In this document: positions 23,451 to 34,599 of the stretch, in pieces
How the letters are laid out: every line of letters begins with the position of its first letter
Numbering within the stretch: position 1 is the stretch's first letter
DNA from: Albugo candida
Lineage: Eukaryota; Oomycota; Peronosporomycetes; Albuginales
Assembly (NCBI GenBank): GCA_040437565.1
Contig: JBDOQK010000044.1
Span: forward strand, 186,001-250,000
Direction: 5' to 3'
Length of the DNA stretch: 64,000 nt
Position numbers and translations under genes: made by a program
Notes under the pieces: model-generated
Seen by the model: the letters and a program-made list of their open reading frames with translations, nothing else
What the model was told of the DNA's origin: nothing
The model's database searches: none

Positions 23451-26400
23451 TGTAATGTATTCTATAGAGACAACCAGCGCACAATTCTCCGAAATCGGTA
23501 TCGGAACTATTTTTCTATTCTTGCGAGCGAAGCTGTGTTTTCAGCGAATGCAAACAACTTTGCCCATAATCTCGAACAACTTGGTTAGATGCACGCCAAT
23601 ATTACCATTGAGCGATGGGTAAGAATGTTTGTTGAGAACCAGGAGCGCTGTAACGTTAGAATAATAAAAGCATGTGATGATAGAAGTTCGAAGATAATTA
23701 TCTTTTGTATTAGGTAGACACACGCGCATCATCATTTGTGACTCGAGGAAAAGCAGACCTTCGTGGTTGACATATAGTGGGTCTGAAATTTTATATCGTT
23801 CGGCATTATTCGGACAAGTACAATATCCATGGCAAATCCGTTGCAAACCGAAATGGACGAACCAAGCTAGCTCAAATTGTGAGATTCTTGTGCCACATGA
23901 TCAGCCACAGGAGAAGGCTCGGTAGCGCTTATCGAAAGCGAAGTACTTAATTTGTCATGTATATCGCCATTATCATCAACATCAGAGTCGCTGGTAGTAT
24001 CCTCCCTCTCAAGCGTATGAAAGCGTGAGGATGAACTTGCGCTATCAGGAACAGCGCACTGTTGAACAGATTCAAGTAGCGTTGACAATTCGGAATTTTG
24101 ACGCGATAAAGAAGCTCCAGCCACATTTAAAGGGCCTTGAACGTGAGGCAGCTGTAATAAAGATTGCGAAAGACCGTCAAGTATCGAGCCAGCTTTGGAT
24201 AACGTTCGGACGATGCAAAAATCCTTTGCATGAAGTATCCTCTGTGCTGGTGTCAGATCAATGAGCATAACAGTAATGACGCTTATTTTCCAATGCAGGA
24301 TTTCTTGCAAAAAAAAGCTTTTTCATGTGTCGGCCAATGAAGACCATGAATCCCGTGGTCTTAGGGAAAAGTGCAATGGGATGATCGCATCCAGAATGTA
24401 GTTGGGAGATAACACCACAATCACAATAACCAGAGGCGTCCGTTGTCACACTGAATCGTTTGGCATGATCTGGTAATTTAAAGACAGATGCGCTCTAAGA
24501 GAGTACTTATGTTGCTCAAACGCATGATAATTGACATCCTTCCATTCCCAAACATGCTCCAACTTGACGAGAGTACCAAGCGGCAATGCAGGAATTGCGT
24601 AGTCACGAATGAAACGATGAGAGTAACCAGCCAAACTTAAAAAACTTAATACTTGTTTTAGATTTGTAGGAGTCGTCCACTTCGTAATAGCTTCTGTATT
24701 AGTATTCACGGTAAGTCCCTTGAATAAGATTTTATGACAAAAAAACTTCACTTTCGAATAGCCAAAATGAGATTTAAACTGATGACAGAAGAAGTTCTCA
24801 TGCCGAAGGACTCCAGAACAGAATTCGAAGATGTTCAACATATTCATACAAAATACTGATGAACACACAAATGTCTTCTAGATAGATAACAATGTATCTT
24901 TATCTCGCAAAGTATTCGCATGAGACGAGACCAACCACCAGTGAAAGGTGGTATAATACTTGTGGCTTTTGGGTGCAATCCGCATTTGATCATAGCCTTG
25001 GGCCAGATCCAGAACTGAATAGATGACACAACCACACACCTATTCAAAGCCTTAGTCGATGCAAGGAGGTGATATCTTTGATTTTGTTTTGCGAATGGCG
25101 TAAGGATAATCAATGACCCGAAGAAGAGGTAGAAGTACATTGTCAGAGCGTACCCACTCGGAACGTAATAAGCTTCGCCAGTATTAAAATCCCTATCAGG
25201 TATGCCAAATATATTTGAAACCCATGGAGAATCGGAACTTTTGATACAACCTTTCTTGAGCTTGTCCGCAACAAATGTGTTAAGTGCATATTGTTCGACC
25301 TTGAATAGGTGAAACGGGGAATGGTTGCTTGTTACAGCATTTGGTTCCATAATAAGATCAAAGTCAAGACGACATGAAGGTGGAAACTCGTTAGGAAGTG
25401 TCTTCGGAAAGACATATTTCAACAACTTTGAAAGTGTAGTAATCGATCAAGGTACTCTATCACTCTCGGTCATTAGAGTGAAGATCTTGACGCTATATTC
25501 CTCAACGTACTCATGCTTCTTGATTTTGCGTTTGAAGTCAACTGCAGCAATATCACATCAATTTCGCTACTTTATCTCTAATAGTGCGTGTCATAGGCAC
25601 GCACTGATGCGGAAATGATATTCCATGAGAACTCCGATCAAGTTGAGGTTTAAACTTGGTAAGCCACGGCTAGCCCAAGATGACATCATGAGCAAAGCCC
25701 AATGGCTATTCCAGGAATTGTAAATTGTTTGAAATCTGTATCGATCAAATACGATAGTCGAAGATCTTTTTTCAATGAAGCGATCCTTAGTGAAAGTTCC
25801 GTCGACCTTGTAAATTCGGAGTCACTGAATTGTGTCCTTTTCTGCACCAAGCCGGGACGAACGACACTACAGACTGCATCTCCATCAAACGTAATATTGA
25901 AAGGTATTCCGTCACAAGTTCCTTGTTTGCAAAAAAGTTCATTCTCTGGATGCACCGGATTCATAGTAGACGTCAAAATCTCTTCTATTTCGGCAATTTC
26001 TAGTTCCTACCTTAAACTTGCAATAGAAGAGAACGAGTAAGTCACTTTAAGAAACTTGGAAGAATTGAAGCTTACAGCCGAGTGTTCATGTCGACTACCG
26101 TGAGATTGTTCCTCCTTAATCTCCATCATGTAACATTTCTCGATAATATGAACCGCTTTTTGATGATAGCCATATTTCATAGACAAAGAAGTTGCTGATG
26201 ATGAGGTGAGACGATTCTTTGCATATCTTGAGTCACTCTCTATTGGTTTTGGATCATTCTCCTTAGCGCGCGGTGCTAATAGTTACTGAAGTTGATTGTG
26301 CTAATTGAAATCTGCGAGTGATCGGTCGGTCTTGCGAGTATATTGGTATGCGGTAATTATTCCTGTAAACACGATGAGATCGACCATTCTTCAACGCAAT

Positions 26401-26759
26401 CTTCATGACTTGTGAAACTGTGGCATACTCGCGGTTTTGTACATCTTCACGTGTGGGAATTACTAGTCCTCGCGTAAAGCAAGTTATTTAATCCAACTCG
26501 CACATTTCCGTTGCTGGCACAATAGCAACACGGAAATGTGAAATATAGACTTCGAAGTTTGAACAACTCCCTTGCTTATGTTCGTACAATTGATCACGCA
26601 AGCAATCTTACGGATTAGGGGGTACATATACATCATTTGTTTAAACGATGAAATCTTGCATGTCTTTATTTCTGGCATGTTCAAGTATACAAGCTGCAGC
26701 ATTCCCTTGGAAATTGGCGGTAATGATTGCCCAAAGTTGATCTAGGTGAGTGACATCAC

Positions 26760-27029
26760 ACCGCTAATAGTTCCAATACCGGCAGGAGAAAGCAGGGGAA
26801 GTAATCGAATCCAAGATGAGTCGTACAGCAAACCTTGTTTGGCGGATATTTATTTGGAAAAATGGAAAACTGAGTTTTCCATTTGAGAATCCCAGTTCAC
26901 CTATCCGATTGGCTTATCCAGTACTCTAAGTTTACAGAAACTATGTATGCATGAATTGTGGAGACTGTAATAACGCATCAGCGTATTTGGTGTGGCCATA
27001 GAGAATATTTTTGCTGCCATCAAAGCACA
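26760..27029. other. Intergenic, nothing recognised
   Basis: A short stretch between the gypsy fossil and the repeat pair at 27.0 kb. No coding frame or repeat was seen. Confidence 0.35.
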
Positions 27030-27033
27030 GCTT

Positions 27034-27186
27034 CTGAAAAAGCCATACATGAGGACATTCAAATTGGAGCGTCCACGAAAATTACGCGATAATGTACTGA
27101 ATTTAGAAAAGTAAGATGGATGCTCTGTAAACGAAGCGTGCGCAACTAGCCGACTTGGTCATATATAGCGAACTGGCTTTCATTTG
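27034..27186 (+). repeat. Dispersed repeat R2, copy 1
   Basis: This matches 32,096-32,246 at roughly 75-80% by eye, with shared words 'aaaagcca(t/c)acatg', 'acattcaaa' and 'aactagccgacttggnca'. A weaker third copy lies at 32,920-33,170. All three are in the same orientation. The 32-kb copy has an open frame ('MYPLYTKREQLADLAKHNEL'), so the repeat was probably once coding. The family is not recognised. Confidence 0.6.
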
Positions 27187-27252
27187 GTTAAATGTTGAAT
27201 TCACTCCCTTTTTTATTCAGGGGGTAAACATAATTAAAATATCTATTTTTTT

Positions 27253-27984
27253 ATGGGAGCCGCTAACCAGCCTCATCACCCTTGAATACAGCACTGTAAG
27301 CTATGATTGCGAGTTATGATTGTCTAAAAAGAGTACCCCTATTTGAATATATGTTCTAAGAAGCGGTTTTACAGCATTAAGATTGGCTAGGTCTATATCT
27401 AAATCTACTGCTGCAGATTTTGCTGCTGCTGTTGGTGCTGTTTGCATTTGCTGCACAATGACAGCAAGCTGGCCATCGCAAGCAAGGCTAACTGCTGAAT
27501 TCACTGAGAGTAGATCACCTGCAATAAATGAATTGTCAGATAAATGTAACTTTTGCCAGCACAGTTAGCATACAATAAAAATTACCTGTTGACAGAGAGA
27601 TCCATTTCTGAGAGGAGCATTGACGCTCTCCACCCAAAAAGTTAGTACATGCCCATATGGCGCCTATTGTGTAAGATAGCACAAAAAACGCTCCTAGTAA
27701 ATCAGCCAAGCTGTCTCAAGGTAGCTCATCGAAGCAGCGAAGGTGGCATGCATTGCTGAAAGTTGGGTCTGATGAGTTGAAGTGTGATTTTATTGTATTT
27801 TATTCGGTTCCATCTATTCAGACCAATCAGAGGCCCCGATATCCATGAATTGATAAAGGGTGGGGCTGGATAATGATTCTCCTAATTTTTTTATATTCAC
27901 TCTGTTATATTTGTTTGAACCAATCAGAGGCCACCCATCTATAAATTTACGGAGGTCGGGGATGGTTAGCGGCTCCCATTTTTT
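27253..27984 (-). mobile_element. Small inverted-repeat element carrying a spliced ORF
   Basis: The words 'atgggagccgctaacca' (27,253-27,270) and its reverse complement (27,967-27,984) bound a 730-bp unit. The right end contains two direct copies of 'gaaccaatcagaggcc' (27,814 and 27,905), so it is a longer compound end, as in the MULE. No transposase lies inside. The unit contains a spliced minus-strand frame instead. This looks like a non-autonomous element, possibly one that has captured a gene. The true outer borders and target duplication are not clear. Confidence 0.5.
27301..27720 (-). CDS. Unknown small membrane-type protein with one clear intron
   Basis: Two minus-strand exons join in frame through a model intron (27,585-27,519, 67 bp) with donor GTAATT, branch-like TGCTAAC and acceptor TTATTGCAG. 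The spliced frame reads from a hydrophobic segment ('LLGAFFVLSYTIGAIWACTN') through 'GGERQCSSQKWISLSTG' into an alanine-rich helical part and a hydrophobic C-terminus ('YIQIGVLFL'), stopping at 27,301. No start codon lies in this frame before an upstream stop near 27,718, so a 5' exon is missing or lies elsewhere. It sits inside the inverted-repeat unit at 27,253-27,984. The function is unknown. Confidence 0.4.
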
Positions 27985-28327
27985 ATTTATACATTGCACA
28001 CCACCTATAATCTGTAATTTTTTAGGCCTTAGTGAATTCACTGCTCTTCACGCAAAAATCATCGCATAACAAAAAAAGACATTTTATATGATATATACAA
28101 TCTAGCGCAAAAAACTTGGATTTCAAATTGGATGATTTTTGGATAACTTATAAGACTCTAAAAGTTGCCTTGTTTCTCTAGATTTAACTAGTATTTCCTA
28201 TCAAAGCGTAAAAGTTGGCCGCCATCAGTGGGCAAATTAGGGTGTAGGGTTTAGGATTTTAGTACAAGTGTTATATATTATCTTTATATTATACTTACAG
28301 CTTCATACAGTAGCTACTAAAGCATTG

Positions 28328-30312
28328 CTATCTGTGTGAACGGAGTCTGGAACTCTTCGATGTGATCGNNNNNNNNNNNNNNNNNNNNNNNNNNNNNNNN
28401 NNNNNNNNNNNNNNNNNNNNNNNNNNNNNNNNNNNNNNNNNNNNNNNNNNNNNNNNNNNNNNNNNNNNGTGAACTGAGTCTGGAACTCTTCGATGTGATC
28501 GGTACTTTTTCATAGCATATTCCGCGGCTTTTCCGGTTAGATCTTCCCGACACACATCCATATAAAGGAACCACTTTCTAGCATGGCGAAGGATTGTTGC
28601 GAGCGACAATGAGGCAAGTGCTTTCGGAACTGTCGCGACCAATCCTTTTCATGTGTAATCGCACTTTTCCCTTGCGTATCGTTTTGCTTCCCCCACAAAA
28701 GCTTTCTATGAAAAAATTAAATTCGCAATGAAATTTGGGGTAAAATATGATGAGTTGTCCCGCCGCGTTGATTGTCTCTTCCAACAAATCTTTTTGAGCT
28801 TTAAAGTCTGGCTGGTTCTGAATAACACTGCGGCCGCAGCAGCTACCTGTGTCACCACATTTACCCCGGCAATGAAGGTTTGTCGTCCTGAGGTTGCGTT
28901 CCTTTAGGAGGATCTTTATGCCTTTCAGTTGTCCGGCCAGAGGATGATCTGCGGGAGTACCATGGATTGCGATGTTTCATCTCCAAACATTCCATTCCGC
29001 ATCACCGGTTGCTTTCCTCCCGGTCCAAGATTCATCCGTTGAGACACGAGAGCATCTTCAGCAAATGCTGCGTGGCTAGTCCCATTGTCGAAAGCGAAGA
29101 GAGCTTTTGCGTTGGGAAACTGCGCATCGAAAATGGTAATTGCAGCATCCCGGACTTGCCTTTGAAGGTCTTCCGAAGTCCATTAAACATCATAGTTCTT
29201 GCCGATAATGTGATTATGCAAGCCTCTCCTGGAAGATTGCTGTGTTGAAGCTTTTTTTTTGCTCAAATCTAGTCGACCCCCTTGAATAAGACAAAATGTT
29301 AACTCTTGATCAAAGTAATGAGTTAAAAACTCTAAAATAAGATACTTACCAAAATCACTCAGGAAATTGCTGACATGTATCGATCTCCCAGCCCCCTTCT
29401 TCCGCAGTGGCTGTTCGCCATCAGGAAGCCATACCTTCTTCTGGCCATCATGGGCGGCAAATATGCTTTCATCATGCGTCACTAAGATGATGTCATCTCT
29501 GGCAGGCCAAATCTCCGATTCCATTTCCGGTCCAAAACATTTCGGCATAAATGGCTCAAAGAGTCTCATTCATTCCAAAAAATTGAGTACTATATGCCAC
29601 AACATCTTCTCGTTCATTGCGATCAACGTACATGCCTTTCTTCACTTCTGAATAGCGTAGTCCAAGTAACTTCATCCAGTGGGTCACAGTGCTGAGGTGG
29701 ATTGATGCGGTGGGATCAATTTCTGGAAGTATTTGCTCGTTGACATGCTTGGTAAAATCCGTTGGTACTACGCAGAACTTTTTGTTTCGAAGGTAAAGCC
29801 GCACATCTGCAATGACATCTTCATCCTCTAATAAACTGATTGTTTAAACATGCTTTCCCTGCTTGCCCTCGGGAAAATAACCAGTTTCAAGATATAAACG
29901 TCCCCAGCAACGAAGCATCTCGGCAAACCAACGCCCTTTTCCATTCGCCGCCGTAATTATTTGCGAGGCAGCAACTCTCTATTTTGCAATCACGATAGAC
30001 CGTTAAGAAATAAAATAAGATTGCGCTAGAGAATATGCAAATGAATTAACTTACCTCACTGCCACAGAGTATAAGCCTGAAGTATCCTGTAACAGAGGCA
30101 ATACGCAGCCGGATAATTGCCTCCTTTGATTCATTTTGTTTTCCCAGTTTCACAAACGCTCTACGAAGATTTTTGTGAGAATAAAGAGGTCTTTCACCTA
30201 TCGTGTCCTCGCTTTCAGAGTTTATAGGCTGACGCTGTGTGGCTTTTGCCTTGAAGTATGTCTCTAGCTTTCTTGAACCAATGGATGCTTTTCCTGCGCT
30301 TCTCTTTTGCAC
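28328..30312 (-). pseudogene. DDE transposase gene of an IS630/Tc1-mariner-like family, nearly complete but decayed
   Basis: The minus strand carries, in order, an N-terminal frame from 30,312 ('MQKRSAGKASIGSRKLETYF') and the helix-turn-helix side 'STVTHWMKLLGLRYSEVKKG'. The first catalytic Asp follows in 'LVTHDESIFAAHDGQKKVW', then 'HVSNFLSDFG', the second Asp in 'ALFAFDNGTSHAAFAEDA', 'SQRMNLGPGGKQPVMRNG' and the final acidic residue in 'KFHCEFNFFIES'. The helix 'YMDVCREDLTGKAAEYAMKK' closes it. A 69-bp GT-AG intron (29,349-29,281) cleanly joins 'SDFG' to 'GRLDL'. A TAA after 'GKNYDV' near 29,187 and several frame changes make it inactive. The 'MNLGPGG' and 'HCE..FIE' signature is, from memory, common in fungal DDE transposases. 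Confidence 0.8.
28369..28468. other. Artificial gap (100 N) with duplicated 33-bp flanks
   Basis: The 33 bp before the gap (28,336-28,368) reappear after it (28,469-28,501) with one mismatch (cggag/ctgag). The contigs most likely overlap, which shortens the transposase C-terminus when collapsed. Confidence 0.9.
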
Positions 30313-30770
30313 CGCTTCGTTCTGTCGGAATCTTCAAGGTACCGAAAAGGTCGTTTATAAGCAGAATCAATGTTCACAATAATGGTGTCCGTTTGCTCTT
30401 CCTCAAAATCCTCGAATTAAGCTTCTAAATCCGCCTTTATATGGCGCTCCTATTTTCGATAGTTGAACTTGATATATTTCCCGCTTTTTTCGTCTTATAA
30501 GCAGCCCTTTCATGTGACGTTGCTGTTTTGATGTTCGAGGCATGCTGCTTAGATCAATAGGCTGGCAGGAAAAAAGGAGTGTGTTTTGTTGTCAAATGAG
30601 AAGGATGGGTGGTATCAGGATTAAATGTGATTGGGGAAAAAGCTGTTCGGATGGTATTGGGGGTTGAATTTACGCCAATTATATTTGATGAAGGTTTATG
30701 TTTGATGATTCTTCAATTTCGGCCGCAAAAAATAATGATTACAGGTCATAGATGACGTGCACTATATGTA

Positions 30771-31904
30771 GGGAATTGTTATATACACTCCCTTCTAAGT
30801 CCCGCTGCACACATTATTATACTTCTTATTTATATCTAGTGAAGTCTCATAAAGCATTGTTATATTGACTCCCTTTATGGTTAGATTCACTCCCTTTGAA
30901 GTCACGTGGCCACATTATTTTACATTCAAACTTATCATCTTGTTTAAGTGTCACACCCTGGTTTTATGCGAGCATACCGATGATTTGCTGAAACTCACTG
31001 GCAGGCTAAAAATTGGACCGATTGGGTAGACGTCTGCTATTTTTGGGAAATTTAGTAATCGTAGAAAAAACATATGATCACTCTTGCTGTATCAACTCAA
31101 TCAACTGTCCGCTATACGCCCCCCAAAATCACCTACATTTGTCCGAGGAACTTTATGCGCTTCTAAACGATTGTGAGCGTCTCAGCGGGGAGATAAAGAG
31201 ATTGTGTACCAGACCTTCACAATTTGCAAATGGGAATTTAAAAATACTTTCTCTTAGATGATACTTTTTTGTAGCTATTTGCTTTCCTTTTCTCAATAGG
31301 AAAGATATTTTCACTAGACTACAATTTGTTTCGCTTTGAATTTCTTCTCAGACAATTGGTCTTGCTTAGATTTGACATCACAATCTTACTGTTCGTTCTT
31401 TGTAAAGAAAAAAACCGTGGTTTTGCGTCGGCGCATTTTGATCAGCCTCAATTTGATTATAACGAAGAGAACGAGAGATGATCATAACGATCGTCACAAG
31501 AACTATGAAGCGTTATGTATCGTTCTCGAGTCGATCGGCCAATTTTAGACGATCGTATATAATTCTTCACAACGATGAAGATAAGGTAGTAGTGGAAAAC
31601 CAAAAGATTGGCAAATTGTATCGCTTGCGAACTTTTGAGCTGGTAGCTCTGATTATTATTCAATGTAAAGTAATGTGGGTCACGTGTTTTAAAAGGTAAC
31701 GAATCTGACGGAAAAAGGAGTGGATATAACAATTTCCTAATTATGTATATCAATGTGTGCCGCGTGCCTTAAAAGGAAGTGAATATGAAAATTTGCTAAA
31801 TTTAAATAAAAAGCATACATAGCATAGTTATGTGTGCCGCCTGATTCAAAAAGGAAGCGAATTCATCAAAAGGTGAGTGAATATAACAATTCCTTTCATT
31901 TAGG
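30771..31904. mobile_element. Element with compound inverted ends, no transposase visible
   Basis: Left arm 30,771-30,945 and right arm about 31,655-31,904 are inverted relatives. In the left arm: 'attgttatattgactccctt', then 'cacgtggccacattattttacattc'-like sequence. In the right arm, read in reverse: 'attgttatatccactccttt', then 'cacgtgacccacattacttt'. Each arm holds two or three copies of a unit built on 'ttgttatatNcactcc' and 'cacacat'. The middle (about 700 bp) has an 82-codon frame at 31,013-31,261 of unknown kind. It fits a non-autonomous DNA transposon. The right end runs into a gap. Confidence 0.55.
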
Positions 31905-31905
31905 A

Positions 31906-32005
31906 NNNNNNNNNNNNNNNNNNNNNNNNNNNNNNNNNNNNNNNNNNNNNNNNNNNNNNNNNNNNNNNNNNNNNNNNNNNNNNNNNNNNNNNNNNNNNNN
32001 NNNNN
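31906..32005. other. Assembly gap (100 N)
   Basis: Exactly 100 N. No duplicated flanks seen. Confidence 0.95.
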
Positions 32006-32316
32006 CCCCTAAACTAAAAAAAGGAATCGGTATAGGAACAAACCTTAATTTTTCCCAGCTTACACACCTCCTCACTCACAAACATAGGATTAATGAAAAG
32101 CCACACATGTGGACATTCAAACTGACATACCATACTAATTACGCCATATTGTACAGAATGCAGAAAAGTATGATGTATCCTTTGTATACGAAGCGTGAAC
32201 AACTAGCCGACTTGGCCAAACATAACGAACTGGCTTTAGAATATTGCGACACACAAACAAGAATTATAGCTGTTGAGACATCGTTGATCAGAAAGAATAA
32301 GTTTTTCAAGATATGA
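32006..32316 (+). other. Open frame containing repeat R2, copy 2
   Basis: An open plus-strand frame of about 103 codons after the gap ends at 32,316. It is hydrophilic with a KR-rich C-terminus ('RIIAVETSLIRKNKFFKI'). Its central part is repeat R2, also found at 27,034-27,186 and 32,920-33,170. It is the best-preserved of the three and may be a fragment of a mobile-element gene. I do not recognise it. Confidence 0.4.
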
Positions 32317-34344
32317 TAAATAGATGATGAATATTTTGGAACACTCGATGTTTTAGGTGTCATATTTCTTGTGGTAAATTGGAATTGTATTATGTAGAGA
32401 TCCTTAGTTCAAAACCTTAGCTAATCTAAGTCTATAACGCGGTTTTCTCTAGCACAGATTCTATACCGTTTGTAAAGACATTAGCAGCACTTACTTTACG
32501 CTTAATTATTCCGGTGATGTTCTTCACACATTCTCAAGAGAAAGTGCGTCTGTGCGAACCATGAATCTTTGAACGTATCTTTCAACAGGCTGTAAAGACA
32601 TCGGTGACGAGAAGAAGCAATTAATTCGTAACATGAGGAACAAATAATGCTTGAAGGAAATATATATCACGTTTGTGTTCATTCGTGTCGAATTTTTCGA
32701 CACAGAAACTAGACAAAGTTGTACATCTGAATTGAGTATTCCAAGATCCTACTTTCTTACACGATATGTCAATAGTCACACCAGTTTGTACAAACGTACT
32801 TGAGAATACCTGGTGATCAAGTCATTTTAACACGTTTACGGGCTTAGCCTAATTCGACGAAATAGTGTATTTTGTGTGGAGCTGCAGCATACTTTGTTTG
32901 ACATGAATACTCGGTTTCAGAAAAATCCACACATGTGCACTTTCCAATCCTTGCATCCACANNNNNNNNNNNNNNNNNNNNNNNNNNNNNNNNNNNNNNN
33001 NNNNNNNNNNNNNNNNNNNNNNNNNNNNNNNNNNNNNNNNNNNNNNNNNNNNNNNNNNNNNCACTTCGGGCATCCACAAGCCCTTTGCTGTCGTGTTGAG
33101 AATGCGGAAAAGTACAGTTGATCACTTGCGCACGTTTCGTGTGTAAGTAGTCCGATTGTCCATTCACACTGTCTAACTTGAACATCTTACGGTACACTAC
33201 ACTTATAATCATGAACAGATGAGCGAGGTGGCCAATTTTTGAAGTTAATAAATATTGTAGGGTCCCTCTATATGTGTGGATGAGACCCATACTGAAAGAA
33301 GCGTTGCCACTGAATCCGAGTGTTTGATCTTCGGTGCCCTATATTCCAAAATGTCACGTCCTAACTAACGACACGAAGAATGGTAGACTAGGGCCAAACT
33401 GGCTGTGGAAAGCAAGCGTCGAAAGATGGAGAAACATGCTTTGGTCGTGTCTGGTAGCTCTCATGACACCAGTTGTAGCACAGAAAACAAAACGAATACT
33501 TTAGCTTTTGGCCGCTGAAGAACAAGAAGCTGAATTCATTTCATAGAACATACAAAGGACGTTTCTGTCGGATTAAAAGCTTTGAAACCAGACGCGGTGT
33601 CGAATAGACCTTTCTGCTCTGTTTGTAACTTGGCACGCACCGTAAGACGTAAGACCACCGCAAACAGACGCGCTGATACTATTGATGGCCTTTGACTAAC
33701 TACTGGCCGCCCTGGTGAATTGAACGCAACCCGCACAAACAACGAAGACTGGAACTGTTTGAAGTTTTCCATTATACAGTGAAGAGACAGAAGAGTCTTC
33801 GTGACCATAAAGAGAGCTGGACACTGCCATTGAGCTGCTGCTGGCGGGGCAACCAGATCTTCCAGTATCCGCAAGCAGAAGAGGTTCGTAGGGTTGCTGT
33901 TTTCGATTTCTTGAGTCGTCTCAAAAGTACTCCTCGAAGCAAGTAAGCTAATCGGTGGGGGTGACGGCAAAGTAGCACGGCACACACGTTGTTTCCCCGC
34001 TTGATCACAATGTCCCTACAGGATGTCAAAGTGCTTTGTCTCGCCAAATACATTGACAGACCACATAAATATAAAGATTCTCACCGGTGTTGGGTATGCA
34101 CCATCATCCACAATTTCAGGTAGTACCACGCTGGGCCATATTCCTTATCAACGTCGTTCCGTGAAGTTCAAAAACACATCTATATGGATGGGCATGAGAT
34201 ACAATATGAACTTGGTTATCGTCAAATTTTCTTGAAACAAATGCGTACGTTATGTTAGCGTTTGTCAGCATTTAAAAGCTTCGATGGAAACTATGAGAAT
34301 ACTCGCGTTTCGTTGCGGGGGTTGGCCTGCGCCCTTTGATTTAA
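32317..34344. other. Gene-poor stretch with weak R2 copy and a gap
   Basis: It includes a weak third R2 copy (32,920-33,170) interrupted by a 100-N gap at 32,962-33,061. There are overlapping minus-strand frames (149 codons at 33,536-33,985 and 93 codons at 33,772-34,053) that give no recognisable protein. No RNA gene was seen. Confidence 0.45.
32962..33061. other. Assembly gap (100 N)
   Basis: Exactly 100 N. The word 'catccaca' is on both sides, too short to prove an overlap. Confidence 0.9.
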
Positions 34345-34599
34345 GTGAGAAATGAAGGGATCACCTTTGCCTTCCATGACGGCTTGAACTTCTTAGGCTG
34401 CCGACTGATGAGTCGCCTTTGTGCAAGAAAAGAGCAAGGACACTCCGCTTATGTCAGCGACTTCCTTAGCGATGTGGGAGGTCGCTTAGCGCTAAAAGAT
34501 TACAAATACGTGCATCTTCCCAGCATTCTTGATGCACTTTTGCGATTATGCGTCCAAGAATTCAACATGATGGTTGGTGAGAGGGTGAAGACTCGCTGA
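34345..34599 (+). mobile_element. DDE transposase fragment, second family copy
   Basis: The plus-strand frame has 'GHSAYVSDFLSDVGGRLAL', matching 'GRSIHVSNFLSDFG/GRLDL' of the transposase at 28,328-30,312 exactly across the place where that gene has an intron. This copy has no intron there. Only about 60 codons around the catalytic core are alignable; the sequence before and after is decayed. It supports the splice junction assigned in the other copy. Confidence 0.6.

Larger units (their letters stand above)
23000..26700 (-). mobile_element. Ty3/gypsy retrotransposon fossil
   Basis: Read from right to left, the minus strand shows the parts of a gypsy element. These are gag with a zinc-knuckle-like region at about 26,480-26,090 and a protease region at 25,976-25,640. 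The protease region is related to that at 1-411. Reverse transcriptase follows at about 25,425-24,450 and RNase H with 'TTDASGYCDCGVISQLH' at 24,449-24,258. Next comes a connection region to 23,867 and the integrase core ('ACHFFDCVARHHGIPSIFIS') at about 23,200-23,030. The order is that of Ty3/gypsy. The MULE lies directly against the integrase end. The region at 23,215-23,860 contains unrelated repeat material. No long terminal repeats were recognised. It is broken in many places and old. Confidence 0.85.

Noticed and set aside
33536-34053. Overlapping minus frames of 149 and 93 codons as a protein-coding gene.
   Set aside because: Low-complexity composition, no domain and no splice signals that join them.
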